Shown: positions 17,743 to 27,055 of the stretch, piece by piece
Numbering within the stretch: position 1 is the stretch's first letter
Layout of the letters: every line of letters starts with the position of its first letter
Notes under the pieces: generated by a model
Databases searched by the model: none
What the model saw: only the letters and a program-made list of their open reading frames with translations
Told to the model about the DNA's origin: nothing
From: Pyrinomonadaceae bacterium
GTDB taxonomy: Bacteria > Acidobacteriota > Blastocatellia > Pyrinomonadales > Pyrinomonadaceae
Assembly (NCBI GenBank): GCA_019694345.1
Contig: JAIBCA010000074.1
Location: 1 to 64,000, forward strand
Direction: 5' to 3'
Length of the DNA stretch: 64,000 nucleotides
Program-made: the position numbers and the translations under genes

Positions 17743-18987
17743 ATGAAGGTCCTCCGCATAATCGCCAGGCTCAATGTCGGCGGCCCGGCCCGCCACGTGG
17801 TCTGGCTGACCGGCGAGCTCAACGACCGCGAAATTGAGAGCCGTCTGCTGGCGGGCACTGTCCCGCCGGGCGAGGAGGACATGGGTTATTTCGCCGAGCA
17901 GAATGGCGTCACCCCGCGGTTCATCAGCGAACTCAGCCGCGAGCTTTCGCTCAAGGACGCCGTTTCCCTGATCAAGATATATCGCGAAATGCGCGACTTT
18001 CAACCGGATGTCGTTCACACTCATACGGCCAAGGCCGGGACCGTCGGCCGCGTTGCCGCACTTATATACAAATGGGCAACGTGGCGTTCGCTCATCGGCC
18101 GTCCGCGGCCGGTGCGGGTCGTCCACACGTTCCATGGGCACGTGTTCCACAGCTATTATGGCGGAGCCAAAACGCGGCTTTTCCTGTTTATTGAAAAGGT
18201 GCTTGCCCGCGTTGCGACCGATAGGATAATTACTATTTCGGCACAGCAGCTTGACGAGATCAGCGGCCGGTTCGGTGTCGGCAACGCGCGGCAATTCGCG
18301 GTCGTCCCGCTCGGGATCGACCTCGGCCAATTCGCGAATGCTGCCGCTGACCGCGGTGTATTGCGTGCCGAGATCGGTGCGGCCGATGATGAGATCGTCG
18401 TCGGTTTTGTCGGGCGCCTGACCGAGATCAAGAATCTGCCGCTGTTGATACGTGCGGCGCGGCGTGCGATCGATAGCACTGCCGGCGAGCCGAAAATGCG
18501 ATTTGTGGTCATCGGCGACGGCAATGTCCGGGCATCGGTGGAGGAGCTGATTCGCGATCAGGGCGTCGCCGATGCGTTTCATCTTCTCGGCAATCGGCCC
18601 GATGTCGCGACGCTCCTGCCGGGCCTGGATATCATCGCACTGACGTCGAGAAACGAGGGGACCCCGCTGTCGTTGATCGAGGGCATGGCCTCGGGCGTAC
18701 CTTTTGTTTCGACCGCCGTCGGCGGCGTTATCGACCTTGCGGGCCAAGTGGCCGATGAGAAGGCAGGATTCAAGGTCTGTAAACGCGGCGTGCTTGTCGG
18801 CGATGATTCGGATGCGTCATTTTCGGAAGGCTTGCTTTATCTCGCGAAAAGTGAAAAATTACGTCAGAGCATCTCGATCGCCGGACGGGCTTTTGTGTTG
18901 GAGAGTTATTCAAAGGAGCGCCTCGTCAGCGATATCCGCGAGCTTTACCGGGGACTTTTCAGCGGGCCCGCCGCCGGCGAACCTTAG
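17743..18987 (+). CDS. GT4-family glycosyltransferase (GT-B fold)
   Basis: A 414-residue retaining transferase. ATG 17743 is preferred to the adjacent TTG 17740. The acceptor half starts with RIIARLNVGGPARHVVWL; VVHTHTAKAGTVGR and VHTFHGHVFHSYY are typical of capsule GT4 enzymes. The donor half has GFVGRLTEIKNLP near residue 222 and SRNEGTPLSLIEGMASG near 302-318. Next downstream is the lipid-carrier sugar-phosphate transferase, so it may add the second sugar to the lipid-linked primer. This is an inference from order only. Confidence 0.87.
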   Translation: MKVLRIIARLNVGGPARHVVWLTGELNDREIESRLLAGTVPPGEEDMGYFAEQNGVTPRFISELSRELSLKDAVSLIKIYREMRDFQPDVVHTHTAKAGTVGRVAALIYKWATWRSLIGRPRPVRVVHTFHGHVFHSYYGGAKTRLFLFIEKVLARVATDRIITISAQQLDEISGRFGVGNARQFAVVPLGIDLGQFANAAADRGVLRAEIGAADDEIVVGFVGRLTEIKNLPLLIRAARRAIDSTAGEPKMRFVVIGDGNVRASVEELIRDQGVADAFHLLGNRPDVATLLPGLDIIALTSRNEGTPLSLIEGMASGVPFVSTAVGGVIDLAGQVADEKAGFKVCKRGVLVGDDSDASFSEGLLYLAKSEKLRQSISIAGRAFVLESYSKERLVSDIRELYRGLFSGPAAGEP

Positions 18988-19033
18988 TTCGATCGAACCG
19001 CTCGGGCCCCGAACCCATATCTAATTGTTTCAG

Positions 19034-20836
19034 ATGCTTTCTTTTGCCAAAGATCCGTATGTCGTGGTTGTTGTGAGTTTCATTTTGGGACTCGTGATGA
19101 CCTTTGCGGTGAGGCGCTTTGCCTGGAAATATGACTTTGTCGCCCGGCCAAAATCTGACCGGTGGCACAACCGCCCGACGGCGATGCTCGGCGGGGCGGC
19201 GATATTTCTTGCGACCGCCGGTGCATTTATTCTGTTTGTCCCGATGACGCGGTCGTCACTGATCATCTTCGGCGGCAGCACGCTGTTGTTCCTCGTCGGC
19301 CTGATCGACGACATTCTCAACATCCGGCCGTATCAGAAACTGATCGGGCAATTGATCGGGGCCGGCGTCGTTATTGCCTTTGGGTTAAAGCTGCCGATCA
19401 CCGGCTATGAGATCGTCGATATCTGGATCACCGTATTTTGGCTGATCGGCATCACCAATGCCATCAATCTGCTAGACAACATGGACGGCCTGGCGGCAGG
19501 GATCGCAACTATCGGTGCGGTGTCGCTGGGTCTAAACTTTGCCGGCAACGCGCAGGCCGACGATCTGCTTTTGATCGCGGTGTTTGTCGGCGCGCTGCTT
19601 GGTTTTTTGGTCTTCAACTTTAATCCGGCGTCGATCTTTATGGGCGATTGCGGATCGATGTTCGTTGGGTTTTTGCTCGGGTCGGCCGTCATGTTGAATC
19701 AGACCGGCGGCAAGTCCCGCGGGCTGCTGCCGATCCTTGCGGTGCCGGTCTTGATCCTCTTTGTTCCGATATTTGACACGACATTCGTCACCATTCTCAG
19801 AAAGGTCTGGGGCCGTAAGGCATCGCAGGGCGGCCGTGACCACACATCGCACCGGCTGGTCGCACTTGGCCTGTCGGAAAGGGCGGCCGTGTTGATGCTC
19901 TATTCATTTGCGATAGGAGCGGGGGCATTGTCACTGGTCGTTGCCCGACTCGAGGTGACGCAGAGCTTGGCGCTGATCAGCATCTTTTCGATCGTTCTGG
20001 TCATCATCGGCGTCTATCTTTCGAAGGTGAAGGTTTACGAGAGTGAGGAAGAGGCGCTAAAGCTCGGCAGCAACGCGGCATTTGCCTTTCTGGTCAATAT
20101 CTCATACAAACGGCGGATCTTTGAGGTTTTCCTTGACGCCTTTCTGATAACTCTCTCGTACTATACGGCGTTCGTAATAGTCTTCGGGTCATTTGAGAAT
20201 ACGCCGAACTGGGATCTATTTCTCAAGAGCCTGCCGATCCTCGTACTGCTCAAACTCTCGGCGTTCCTCATCGTCGGCGTCTATCGCGGTCTCTGGCGGT
20301 ACACGAGCATCGGCGACCTGATCACGTTTGCCAAGGGGTCGGCGATCGGGTCCGTGCTTAGTGTATTGGCACTGCTTTTGTTGTACCGTTTCGAGTATTA
20401 TTCGCGGACGGTTCTGATCGTCGATGCGATATTGGTCTTTGGAGCGTTGGTCGGCAGCCGGATGATGTTTCGGTTGATCCGCCAGGCGATACCGCTGCCG
20501 ATGGGTTCGGAGGGCCGGCGGGCGCTTATCTACGGTGCCGGCGACGGCGGCGAAATGGTTCTCAGGGAACTGCGCAATAACCCCAAGCTCAATTTCCTCC
20601 CGGTCGGTTTCATAGATGACGATCAGCTCAAAACCGACAAGCTGATACATGGCCTCAGGGTGTTTTCGGCCGACAAGATCGCCGAAACGTGTGACGAAAA
20701 GAAGATATCGGAGATATTGATCTCGACCTCGAAGCTCGACCCGGACAAACTCAGGGATCTGCGCGATATTTGCCGCGAGTCGAACGTTTCGCTAAAGCGG
20801 GTTCGAATGTCTATTGAGCCGGTCGATTTTGAATAG
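19034..20836 (+). CDS. WecA-type polyprenyl-phosphate sugar-1-phosphate transferase fused to CapD-like N-terminal region
   Basis: A 600-residue membrane protein from ATG 19034 (TTG 19025 possible). Residues about 1-335 are a complete MraY/WecA-family transferase: about ten membrane segments, LLDNMDGLAAG near 150-160, MGDCGSMF near 200-207 and GGRDHTSHRL near 270-280, the Mg and substrate motifs. It would start repeat-unit synthesis by loading a sugar phosphate onto undecaprenyl phosphate. Residues about 355-600 resemble the N-terminal part of CapD/WbpM: membrane helices, then a Rossmann domain with GAGDGGEM near 500. The catalytic dehydratase domain of CapD is absent. The fusion is unusual. 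Confidence 0.85.
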   Translation: MLSFAKDPYVVVVVSFILGLVMTFAVRRFAWKYDFVARPKSDRWHNRPTAMLGGAAIFLATAGAFILFVPMTRSSLIIFGGSTLLFLVGLIDDILNIRPYQKLIGQLIGAGVVIAFGLKLPITGYEIVDIWITVFWLIGITNAINLLDNMDGLAAGIATIGAVSLGLNFAGNAQADDLLLIAVFVGALLGFLVFNFNPASIFMGDCGSMFVGFLLGSAVMLNQTGGKSRGLLPILAVPVLILFVPIFDTTFVTILRKVWGRKASQGGRDHTSHRLVALGLSERAAVLMLYSFAIGAGALSLVVARLEVTQSLALISIFSIVLVIIGVYLSKVKVYESEEEALKLGSNAAFAFLVNISYKRRIFEVFLDAFLITLSYYTAFVIVFGSFENTPNWDLFLKSLPILVLLKLSAFLIVGVYRGLWRYTSIGDLITFAKGSAIGSVLSVLALLLLYRFEYYSRTVLIVDAILVFGALVGSRMMFRLIRQAIPLPMGSEGRRALIYGAGDGGEMVLRELRNNPKLNFLPVGFIDDDQLKTDKLIHGLRVFSADKIAETCDEKKISEILISTSKLDPDKLRDLRDICRESNVSLKRVRMSIEPVDFE

Positions 20837-20845
20837 CGGTGACCT

Positions 20846-22114
20846 ATGGCGCTTGTGATCATCAACACTGACGGCCCGCTACGGCGAGCTGTACTGGCGG
20901 CGGCCGTAATGGCTTGCCTCTGCATGATCTGGTTTTTCGGCAAATGGAGCTTTGCCAACGCTGTTTCCGCGAGAGCCGATCTGCCGGAGATCGCCGAATT
21001 GATGATCGGCCTCGCGCCGTCCGACCCGCAAACCCACTTTGCCGCCGCGGTGCTCCGCGAACGAACATTCGACCCCAATGACGCGGCCGTCTCGCTGGCG
21101 GAATATGAGGCATCGGCCGCCCTCACACCTAACAATTATTTGTCGTGGCTCGCACTCGGAAGGGCTCGTGAACGCGCAGGTGATGCAGTCGGGGCCGAGG
21201 CTGCATTAAAGCGCGCGATGATCTTGGCTCCCAACTACGCGGACGTAAAATGGGCGTACGGCAACTGGCTTATCAGATCGGGGCGTACGGACGACGGCTT
21301 TGTAATGATCCGGGAGGCTGTCGCGGGCAAACCGGATCTGCTGCTGCCGGCGGCCTCTATGGCGATGCAGTTGATGGACGGTGACATTGATCGCGTCCGG
21401 GCGACACTCGGCGATTCGACTGAGGTCAATGCTGCTCTCGCAGGATATTTCCTAAGCAAAAAGAGCTTGGATGAGGCATTCGACGCCTGGGAACGGATGG
21501 GTGCGGCCGTTCGCGACGAAAAGTATCGCCCCCTGGGCGAAAATATGACGGCGCAATTGGCGGCGGGCAGCAGATTCAGACTCGCCGGCAAAACGATGTC
21601 GGCGATCGCCGGCGACGGCGAGAGCTTTGCCGGCATCGGGCGGCTGTCCAACGGTGATTTTGAGGCACCGGTAAAGCTTCGAGACGCCAAGCTGTTTGAG
21701 TGGCAGATCGGTGCGGGGCCCGACCCGCAAGCGGGAATAAGCGAGGGGCAGCCGCATGGCGGGCGATATAGCCTGATGTTGATATTCAATACAATGCAGG
21801 CGGCGGATATGCGCTCGATCACACAGACCGCCGCCGTAGAGCCCGGCGTTTCGTACACTGTTGAAGGATACTTCCGTTCCGAGCTAAAGGGCGGCGTCGC
21901 ACTGGAGGTCGCCGATGCGTCGGACGGTAAGCCGCTGGTGCGCTCGGCAGCTTTTGGCCCGCAATCAGAGTGGGCCCGTTTTCGGATCGAGTTTCAGGTG
22001 CCACTGACTACGGACGGGATCGTTGTCAGATTTGTTCGCGATGGCTGCGTGTCGTCGGTTTGCCCAATTTCCGGAAAATTATGGATCGACGATATCTCAA
22101 TGTCCGCCAGATAG
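20846..22114 (+). CDS. TPR protein with C-terminal carbohydrate-binding-like domain
   Basis: A 422-residue protein with one membrane segment near residues 12-32 (LAAAVMACLCMIWFFG). Tetratricopeptide-type helical pairs follow (for example SWLALGRARERAGDAVGAEA and YADVKWAYGNWLIRSG). From about residue 270 there is a beta-rich domain beginning NGDFEAP, with YSLMLIF and GKLWIDDI, the pattern of CBM4/9-like jelly-roll modules. It is 10 bp after the initiating transferase and 4 bp before the ligase-like gene, so it probably supports polysaccharide polymerisation or export in the periplasm. The role is inferred. Confidence 0.7.
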   Translation: MALVIINTDGPLRRAVLAAAVMACLCMIWFFGKWSFANAVSARADLPEIAELMIGLAPSDPQTHFAAAVLRERTFDPNDAAVSLAEYEASAALTPNNYLSWLALGRARERAGDAVGAEAALKRAMILAPNYADVKWAYGNWLIRSGRTDDGFVMIREAVAGKPDLLLPAASMAMQLMDGDIDRVRATLGDSTEVNAALAGYFLSKKSLDEAFDAWERMGAAVRDEKYRPLGENMTAQLAAGSRFRLAGKTMSAIAGDGESFAGIGRLSNGDFEAPVKLRDAKLFEWQIGAGPDPQAGISEGQPHGGRYSLMLIFNTMQAADMRSITQTAAVEPGVSYTVEGYFRSELKGGVALEVADASDGKPLVRSAAFGPQSEWARFRIEFQVPLTTDGIVVRFVRDGCVSSVCPISGKLWIDDISMSAR

Positions 22115-22118
22115 CCTG

Positions 22119-23519
22119 ATGAAAGATCTGAAGCAGGGAAATCCTCAGGCCGGGCTGTTTGAGCCGGCAATTGTTGGCACTGCTCCGTCGCGGACCAGTC
22201 AGGCGATATTTGTCTTGCTGTGCCTCATCGCGGCACTTACAGTTATTCTATTCGGAGGTGTCGACAACGGGACGTGGGTAGTTGTCACCGTTCTGATCGG
22301 TTCGGTTTGCTTATGTTGGATCGCGGACGCGTGGCGTGGCAGGGCATTTCTCATCAATCGCAATGCGATCTTGCTGCCGTTGATCGGGATGGTCTCGGTC
22401 GGGATGGTGCAATTGCTGCCGTTATTCAGTGCGGAAGGTCCGGCCGGTTTACCGACAACGATGACGCAGGTGGCCATTTCGCTTGACCCATATTCAACAA
22501 GGCTCTTTCTGATCCGTCTTGTCATATTCACGATATTTTTTGCCGCAGCACTGACGTTCATAAACAGCGAAAAACGCCTGCGGACCACCGCCGGTCTGAT
22601 CACCGTATTCGGAGCACTAATGGCATTTTTCGGGATCATTCAGAGGTTGGTAAACCCAGAGGGTATATACGGCATTCGCGGAACTCCTCAGGCCATTCCG
22701 TTCGGTTCGTTTGTGAACCAACATCATTTCGCGGCGTTTATGGTGATGTGTTCCGGCATTACTCTCGGTGCCCTTTTTGGCCGCGATACCAACCGTGAAA
22801 GGCGGTTATTGCTCCTCGTGGCGGCGATTTTGATGGGAATGGCGACGTTGATCACTAGCTCACGAGGCGGCCTTATCGCCCTGGTAGCCACTCTCGCTTT
22901 TGTAATCGTTTCGACGGTGCTTGCAAAAGATGACGAAACGTCAGGACCCGGGGGTGCGGCCTCGCGTGCACGCGCTCGGCGGATGGTTGCATTCGGTGCC
23001 GTGTTCTTTTTGGTTGTGGTTGGTTCAGTTTTGTTTCTCGGCGAAAGCAACTCGGTCATCCGTGGGATCGGGCTTTCGGGCCAGGCTGATGTCAGCAGTG
23101 GCAGATCACATTTTTGGTCGATCGCGGTCCGGATATTCGTGGACCATCCGATCATCGGAACGGGCCTCGACGCTTTCGCCGTTGCGTTTACAAGATACGA
23201 TACATGGCCGGGCGTTTTCAGGGTCGAACAGGCTCACAACGACTATCTGCAGATGCTTGCCGACGCCGGCGTACTGGGTTTTGCCTGTGTAATTGCGTTT
23301 ATCTATCTTCTTTTTACAAAGGGGTTGTCTGTGGTTCGAGAGACGAGGTCGCCTTATCGACGGACACTGGCGATCGGAGCGTTGGCTGGCTGTGTCGGCA
23401 TTTTGGTCCACAGCTTTTTTGATTTTCCTCTGAGGACGCCGTCAAACGCGTTCATCTTTTTGTTATTGGCGACAATTGCGATCGTTGATGTCAAGATGCG
23501 CCGCACTAGCGAACATTGA
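22119..23519 (+). CDS. O-antigen ligase / polymerase family membrane protein (Wzy/WaaL-like)
   Basis: A 466-residue protein with about 12 membrane segments from ATG 22119; the open frame extends upstream into the previous gene, but that region is already coding in another frame. The large periplasmic loop near residues 325-385 contains RSHFWSIAVRIFVDHPIIG, then VEQAHNDYLQMLADAGVLG, the Wzy_C/WaaL signature with its conserved His. The family joins lipid-linked glycans to an acceptor or polymerises repeat units; sequence alone does not separate these. It overlaps the convergent TPR gene by 14 bp. Confidence 0.88.
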   Translation: MKDLKQGNPQAGLFEPAIVGTAPSRTSQAIFVLLCLIAALTVILFGGVDNGTWVVVTVLIGSVCLCWIADAWRGRAFLINRNAILLPLIGMVSVGMVQLLPLFSAEGPAGLPTTMTQVAISLDPYSTRLFLIRLVIFTIFFAAALTFINSEKRLRTTAGLITVFGALMAFFGIIQRLVNPEGIYGIRGTPQAIPFGSFVNQHHFAAFMVMCSGITLGALFGRDTNRERRLLLLVAAILMGMATLITSSRGGLIALVATLAFVIVSTVLAKDDETSGPGGAASRARARRMVAFGAVFFLVVVGSVLFLGESNSVIRGIGLSGQADVSSGRSHFWSIAVRIFVDHPIIGTGLDAFAVAFTRYDTWPGVFRVEQAHNDYLQMLADAGVLGFACVIAFIYLLFTKGLSVVRETRSPYRRTLAIGALAGCVGILVHSFFDFPLRTPSNAFIFLLLATIAIVDVKMRRTSEH

Positions 23520-26343
23520 CGGTGAGTTGTTTTTGCCCGCAGGGTAAAGCAAAGTTTACCTTATACGTGCCTTTTCGGCTGCTTACGGACTTGACCACAA
23601 AAAGTGCGCGGCCTTTGACGCCGCCGATGATCTCGCGCCTGACCGTTACATCCTCGGCGCTTTCAGACACGGCCTTGATATCCGTCAACTCAATATCCTG
23701 ATCTATCCCAACCACCACCGCTAATTCACTGCCGTTCGTTTCGAGTGTGATCGACTCGTCGCTGAGGCTGATAGGGCATTCGATCGGTGATGCGGCCGGA
23801 GGCTCGATGACACGCGGGCGAGCCTCGGATGGCGGAACCGTCTCCTGGGTTATTGGCTCGTTCACCGGCTTCGGTTCCGGCTTTTCTGAACCTTCCGCCG
23901 AGGGTTTGGATCTGGTCGGTGGAGGAATCGTTATGATCACAGGTGGAAAGAGGTTCGTATCTGATCGAACGGTCTTATCTTCCGCTTTCGATTCGTTTAG
24001 CGGATCGGCGGCGGGTTTTTCGCTCACTGTCGTTTCTGCCGTGACCGGAGGTGCCGGCCGCGTTTCAGTGTATGCAGGTTCGGCAGGTTTCGGTGGGGCA
24101 TTTTCTTTGACCGCATTTGTTATCGGTGATGGCGACGGTTCCGGCTTTACAGGCTCGACAATCGGCGTTGGCTCTCCGACCGGCGTGGGCGTTTTGACAG
24201 GCTCGGCGGCCGCTATGACAGGTTCGTTCGTCGGCAGAGGCGTTGCGGCTGGCTCGGCCAGAGCCGGCGTTGGTGTTGGCAACGAACTCGGCTGCACGGC
24301 AGTTTCGACTGCAGCGATCGGTGCGGGTGCCGCCGGATTCGCTCCGATCTTGGCGTCAAGTCCTACAATATTCCCGTTGACCTTGCGGTAAAGCGTTTCG
24401 ACGATCGAGTAGCGGATGGCATCCGGCGGGCCGGCCTTGTACGCCTTGATATAGACTTCGAGAGCCTCAGCGGCCTTATCGTCAGCCTCAAGCGCGTCGC
24501 CCAGCCGCCACATGCTCGAACGCCAAAAGGGCGTATCGGCGGGCAGCACGCTTATTGCCCGTTTGAGCCGGATCGCTGCGTCCTTTGGTTTCCCGTTTTG
24601 CAGATTCGCCCAGCCATTGAGTTCTTCTATGCGGCCGCGGAGCACTGTCGAAAGCGTTGCTCGCGGCACATCGGGCAATTTGATGTACTCGCCGCGTGTC
24701 GCCGCCAGTCGTCGGCTGTCATACAATTCGTCAGCAAGAACCGCGGCAGCGGCGGTCGGTGGTTCAAGCCCGATATCATCCTTTCCAACGGCCGCGGCGG
24801 CAAGTACCAGCGACAAGGCAGGAGCCCTGCGGGCCGCGAGCAGTTCCTTTGCCGCAAACAGAAGCCGATGCACGCGCATCTTGTCATCGCCGCCAGTAAA
24901 GTCCGTTGCCGCCTTCACCAATAGGACGTCGTCAGAGGACCGATTGGCAACCTCGCTCGAGAATTCCAGCAACGCCTTGAGCATGGCTGAATTTTCGGTG
25001 TCGTCGGCTGCGATCGGTGCAAAGATACTTGCCCGTCGTTCGCCCGCGATAAGTTCAGCGAAATTGTCGGCATCGCGCTCGATCCTGCCGCCTAATTTCG
25101 TCGAGATCCGGCCGTTCTTGACCGTGAATGCTGCCGCCAATTCCTCGGCTGCTTCGCGATAGAATCCGGCGGCGACGCGCGCGGATGCGATCTCGTAATC
25201 GAGAGTCGGAAAATTGCCGTACCGCCTGGCCGCGAGCAATGTGCGTTCGGCATCCAGCGGCTTTTGCTGAGACATATATCCGCGTGCGAGGGCCACGTGC
25301 GACCAAATGAACCGCGGGTCGGCATTTATCGCTCGCTGAGCGTAGTCAATGGCCTCGGCTCCTTTCTGATTTGACGCGTACCAGTAAGCAGCACCGGCGA
25401 GCAGGATCACATTTCCGGGGTTTGCTTCCAGCGAGAGCTTAAGTTCAGCCTCGGCCTCGGCCTTTTTGCCTGCATCAAAAAGTGAGAGTATCAGACCGGT
25501 TCGGGCGGGAATGTTCGAATCGTCGGTCGACAAGATCTCCTTGTACAAGGTTACGGCGTCATCTGGCCGGCCGACGGCGCGCTTCATTTCAGCAAGGCCG
25601 CGTCTGGCGGCAAGCGAATTGGGAGCGAGTTCGAGAGCCTTGGCATAAGCGGCGACCGACTCGTCGAGTTGGAAGTCCATGCGGTTTGCCAAGCCGAGCG
25701 TCATATAGGCCGCATCTGACGCCGGATCGGCCTTGATAGCTACCTCGCTGACACGCCGTGCCTCCGAACCGTTTTCGACACTGAGGTAAAAATTGGCGAT
25801 CGACAGCAGTTGCCCGACATTCGCCTCGCACTTGGTTTCCAGCTTCCGAGCTATCTCAAATGCCGCGGCTCGTTCACCGCCCCAAAACAGAGCCGGCAAT
25901 GACTTGAGCAGTTTGTCTGCAAAGATACTCTCCGGCACGGGCGTAGGTGCATCGGCTACGGCTGCGGCAAATGAACGGGCTGCCTCCAGCGTCTTGCCGG
26001 TGTTTAGGAAAGTGACTCCTTCGTCGGAGCCGGCAGTAACGAGCATCTCAAGTGCCAACGGCCTTTTCTCGGTTTTTGGGAAATCGGCCAGAAATTTTCT
26101 TAGTGCCTTTATCTTATCTGCCGGATCGGCGATCGCAGAGGCCTTTTCAAATACGTCAGTTTCATCCGGAGTCTTTTTCGGGGTCGGCTGTGGCTTTGGC
26201 TTTACCGCCGGTGCCTTTGCGACTCCGGGCTTTTTCGGCGTGGAAGAGGGTTTTGTGGCTGATGCCGGTTTCGCCTTGGCGGTCTGCATCGCGACGGGCA
26301 GGATCAGAATAAAAACGGTAAAAATCACCAAAAGACACTTCAT
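23506..26343 (-). CDS. Large secreted TPR-repeat protein
   Basis: About 945 residues from ATG 26343; upstream in-frame starts at 26370 (ATG) and 26394 (TTG) would only lengthen the N terminus. A signal peptide (CLLVIFTVFILILPVAMQ) leads to a Pro/Lys-rich linker. A long array of TPR-like helical repeats follows up to about residue 660 (for example AYMTLGLANRMDFQLDESVA). Then comes a roughly 190-residue Pro/Thr/Glu-rich low-complexity linker and a C-terminal beta-rich domain starting IECPISLSDES. It is probably a periplasmic or surface scaffold. The tail overlaps the ligase-like gene head-on. No enzyme motif seen. Confidence 0.82.
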   Translation of the reverse strand: MKCLLVIFTVFILILPVAMQTAKAKPASATKPSSTPKKPGVAKAPAVKPKPQPTPKKTPDETDVFEKASAIADPADKIKALRKFLADFPKTEKRPLALEMLVTAGSDEGVTFLNTGKTLEAARSFAAAVADAPTPVPESIFADKLLKSLPALFWGGERAAAFEIARKLETKCEANVGQLLSIANFYLSVENGSEARRVSEVAIKADPASDAAYMTLGLANRMDFQLDESVAAYAKALELAPNSLAARRGLAEMKRAVGRPDDAVTLYKEILSTDDSNIPARTGLILSLFDAGKKAEAEAELKLSLEANPGNVILLAGAAYWYASNQKGAEAIDYAQRAINADPRFIWSHVALARGYMSQQKPLDAERTLLAARRYGNFPTLDYEIASARVAAGFYREAAEELAAAFTVKNGRISTKLGGRIERDADNFAELIAGERRASIFAPIAADDTENSAMLKALLEFSSEVANRSSDDVLLVKAATDFTGGDDKMRVHRLLFAAKELLAARRAPALSLVLAAAAVGKDDIGLEPPTAAAAVLADELYDSRRLAATRGEYIKLPDVPRATLSTVLRGRIEELNGWANLQNGKPKDAAIRLKRAISVLPADTPFWRSSMWRLGDALEADDKAAEALEVYIKAYKAGPPDAIRYSIVETLYRKVNGNIVGLDAKIGANPAAPAPIAAVETAVQPSSLPTPTPALAEPAATPLPTNEPVIAAAEPVKTPTPVGEPTPIVEPVKPEPSPSPITNAVKENAPPKPAEPAYTETRPAPPVTAETTVSEKPAADPLNESKAEDKTVRSDTNLFPPVIITIPPPTRSKPSAEGSEKPEPKPVNEPITQETVPPSEARPRVIEPPAASPIECPISLSDESITLETNGSELAVVVGIDQDIELTDIKAVSESAEDVTVRREIIGGVKGRALFVVKSVSSRKGTYKVNFALPCGQKQLTVNVR

Positions 26344-26451
26344 AGAAAACGTCGCAGCGACCCTGGCCATCGGCGAAAATTGTCGCAGGTCCAAACCTCA
26401 GAATGATATCACGAAATTGTATTTTCGGCTGATGCGACTTATCCTCGCAAT

Positions 26452-26973
26452 ATGAACGAACTCGACCATTTATGGTCGCAAATGCTGTCATCCGCCGAAT
26501 CCAAGGCCCTCGGGGCGGGTCGAAATGACATTGCCGAATACATCAAGTTAAAGGCTGCGAACGACGCCATACGAGGCGAGGCCGTCCGGTGGATATTTGA
26601 TGTTTTTGCCGAGCTTGCCGACGATGCGGCAAGCGTTCGCCCATCGATCGTGATCGAACGTGAACATCCCCATCGTTTCGAACGCGGAACTTCAAGGATG
26701 GTTGGCTCGCTTGTGCGTGCTCGCTCAGGTGTGAGATGTCTGACGCTCGAGGCGGGTTGGACACGAACCCCGTCCGACGGGATCATGCGAAACGGAGCCC
26801 TCGCCGCTGCCCGGCTGACACATTTTGGGATCGCTCGTGCGAACGCCGATCTTTCGCTCGTGTACGCGGGCGACCTGCCGATCTGGCATATTGAACAGGA
26901 CGACGGTCGCCGGGTACCGTTCAGGATCGCCGACCTGAACGAACACATGAAGATATTTCTCGGCGAGACGTGA
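26452..26973 (+). CDS. Conserved-looking hypothetical protein
   Basis: A 173-residue soluble protein starting at ATG 26452, divergent from the TPR gene. It begins LDHLWSQMLSSAESKAL with an amphipathic helix, and the C-terminal half is mixed (LSLVYAGDLPIWHIEQDD). There is no signal peptide, membrane segment or metal-binding cluster. I do not recognise the family. Codon use matches the neighbouring genes, and it precedes the zinc-ribbon gene by 82 bp, so it is likely real. Confidence 0.68.
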   Translation: MNELDHLWSQMLSSAESKALGAGRNDIAEYIKLKAANDAIRGEAVRWIFDVFAELADDAASVRPSIVIEREHPHRFERGTSRMVGSLVRARSGVRCLTLEAGWTRTPSDGIMRNGALAAARLTHFGIARANADLSLVYAGDLPIWHIEQDDGRRVPFRIADLNEHMKIFLGET

Positions 26974-27055
26974 TAGCAACGAGCATTTTTTAATTGGGCA
27001 TCAACTGCGATAGAATATTGAGATATCATTGGATACGTAAGAGGGAGATTCATAA

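Noticed and set aside
13099-23519. Complete exosortase/PEP-CTERM system
   Set aside because: The amidotransferase is of the exosortase-linked type, but no exosortase or PEP-CTERM protein is found in the window.
23747-26455. Several plus-strand frames rich in Ser, Gly and Arg
   Set aside because: They are complementary images of the secreted TPR gene, whose signal peptide, repeats and linker are clear.
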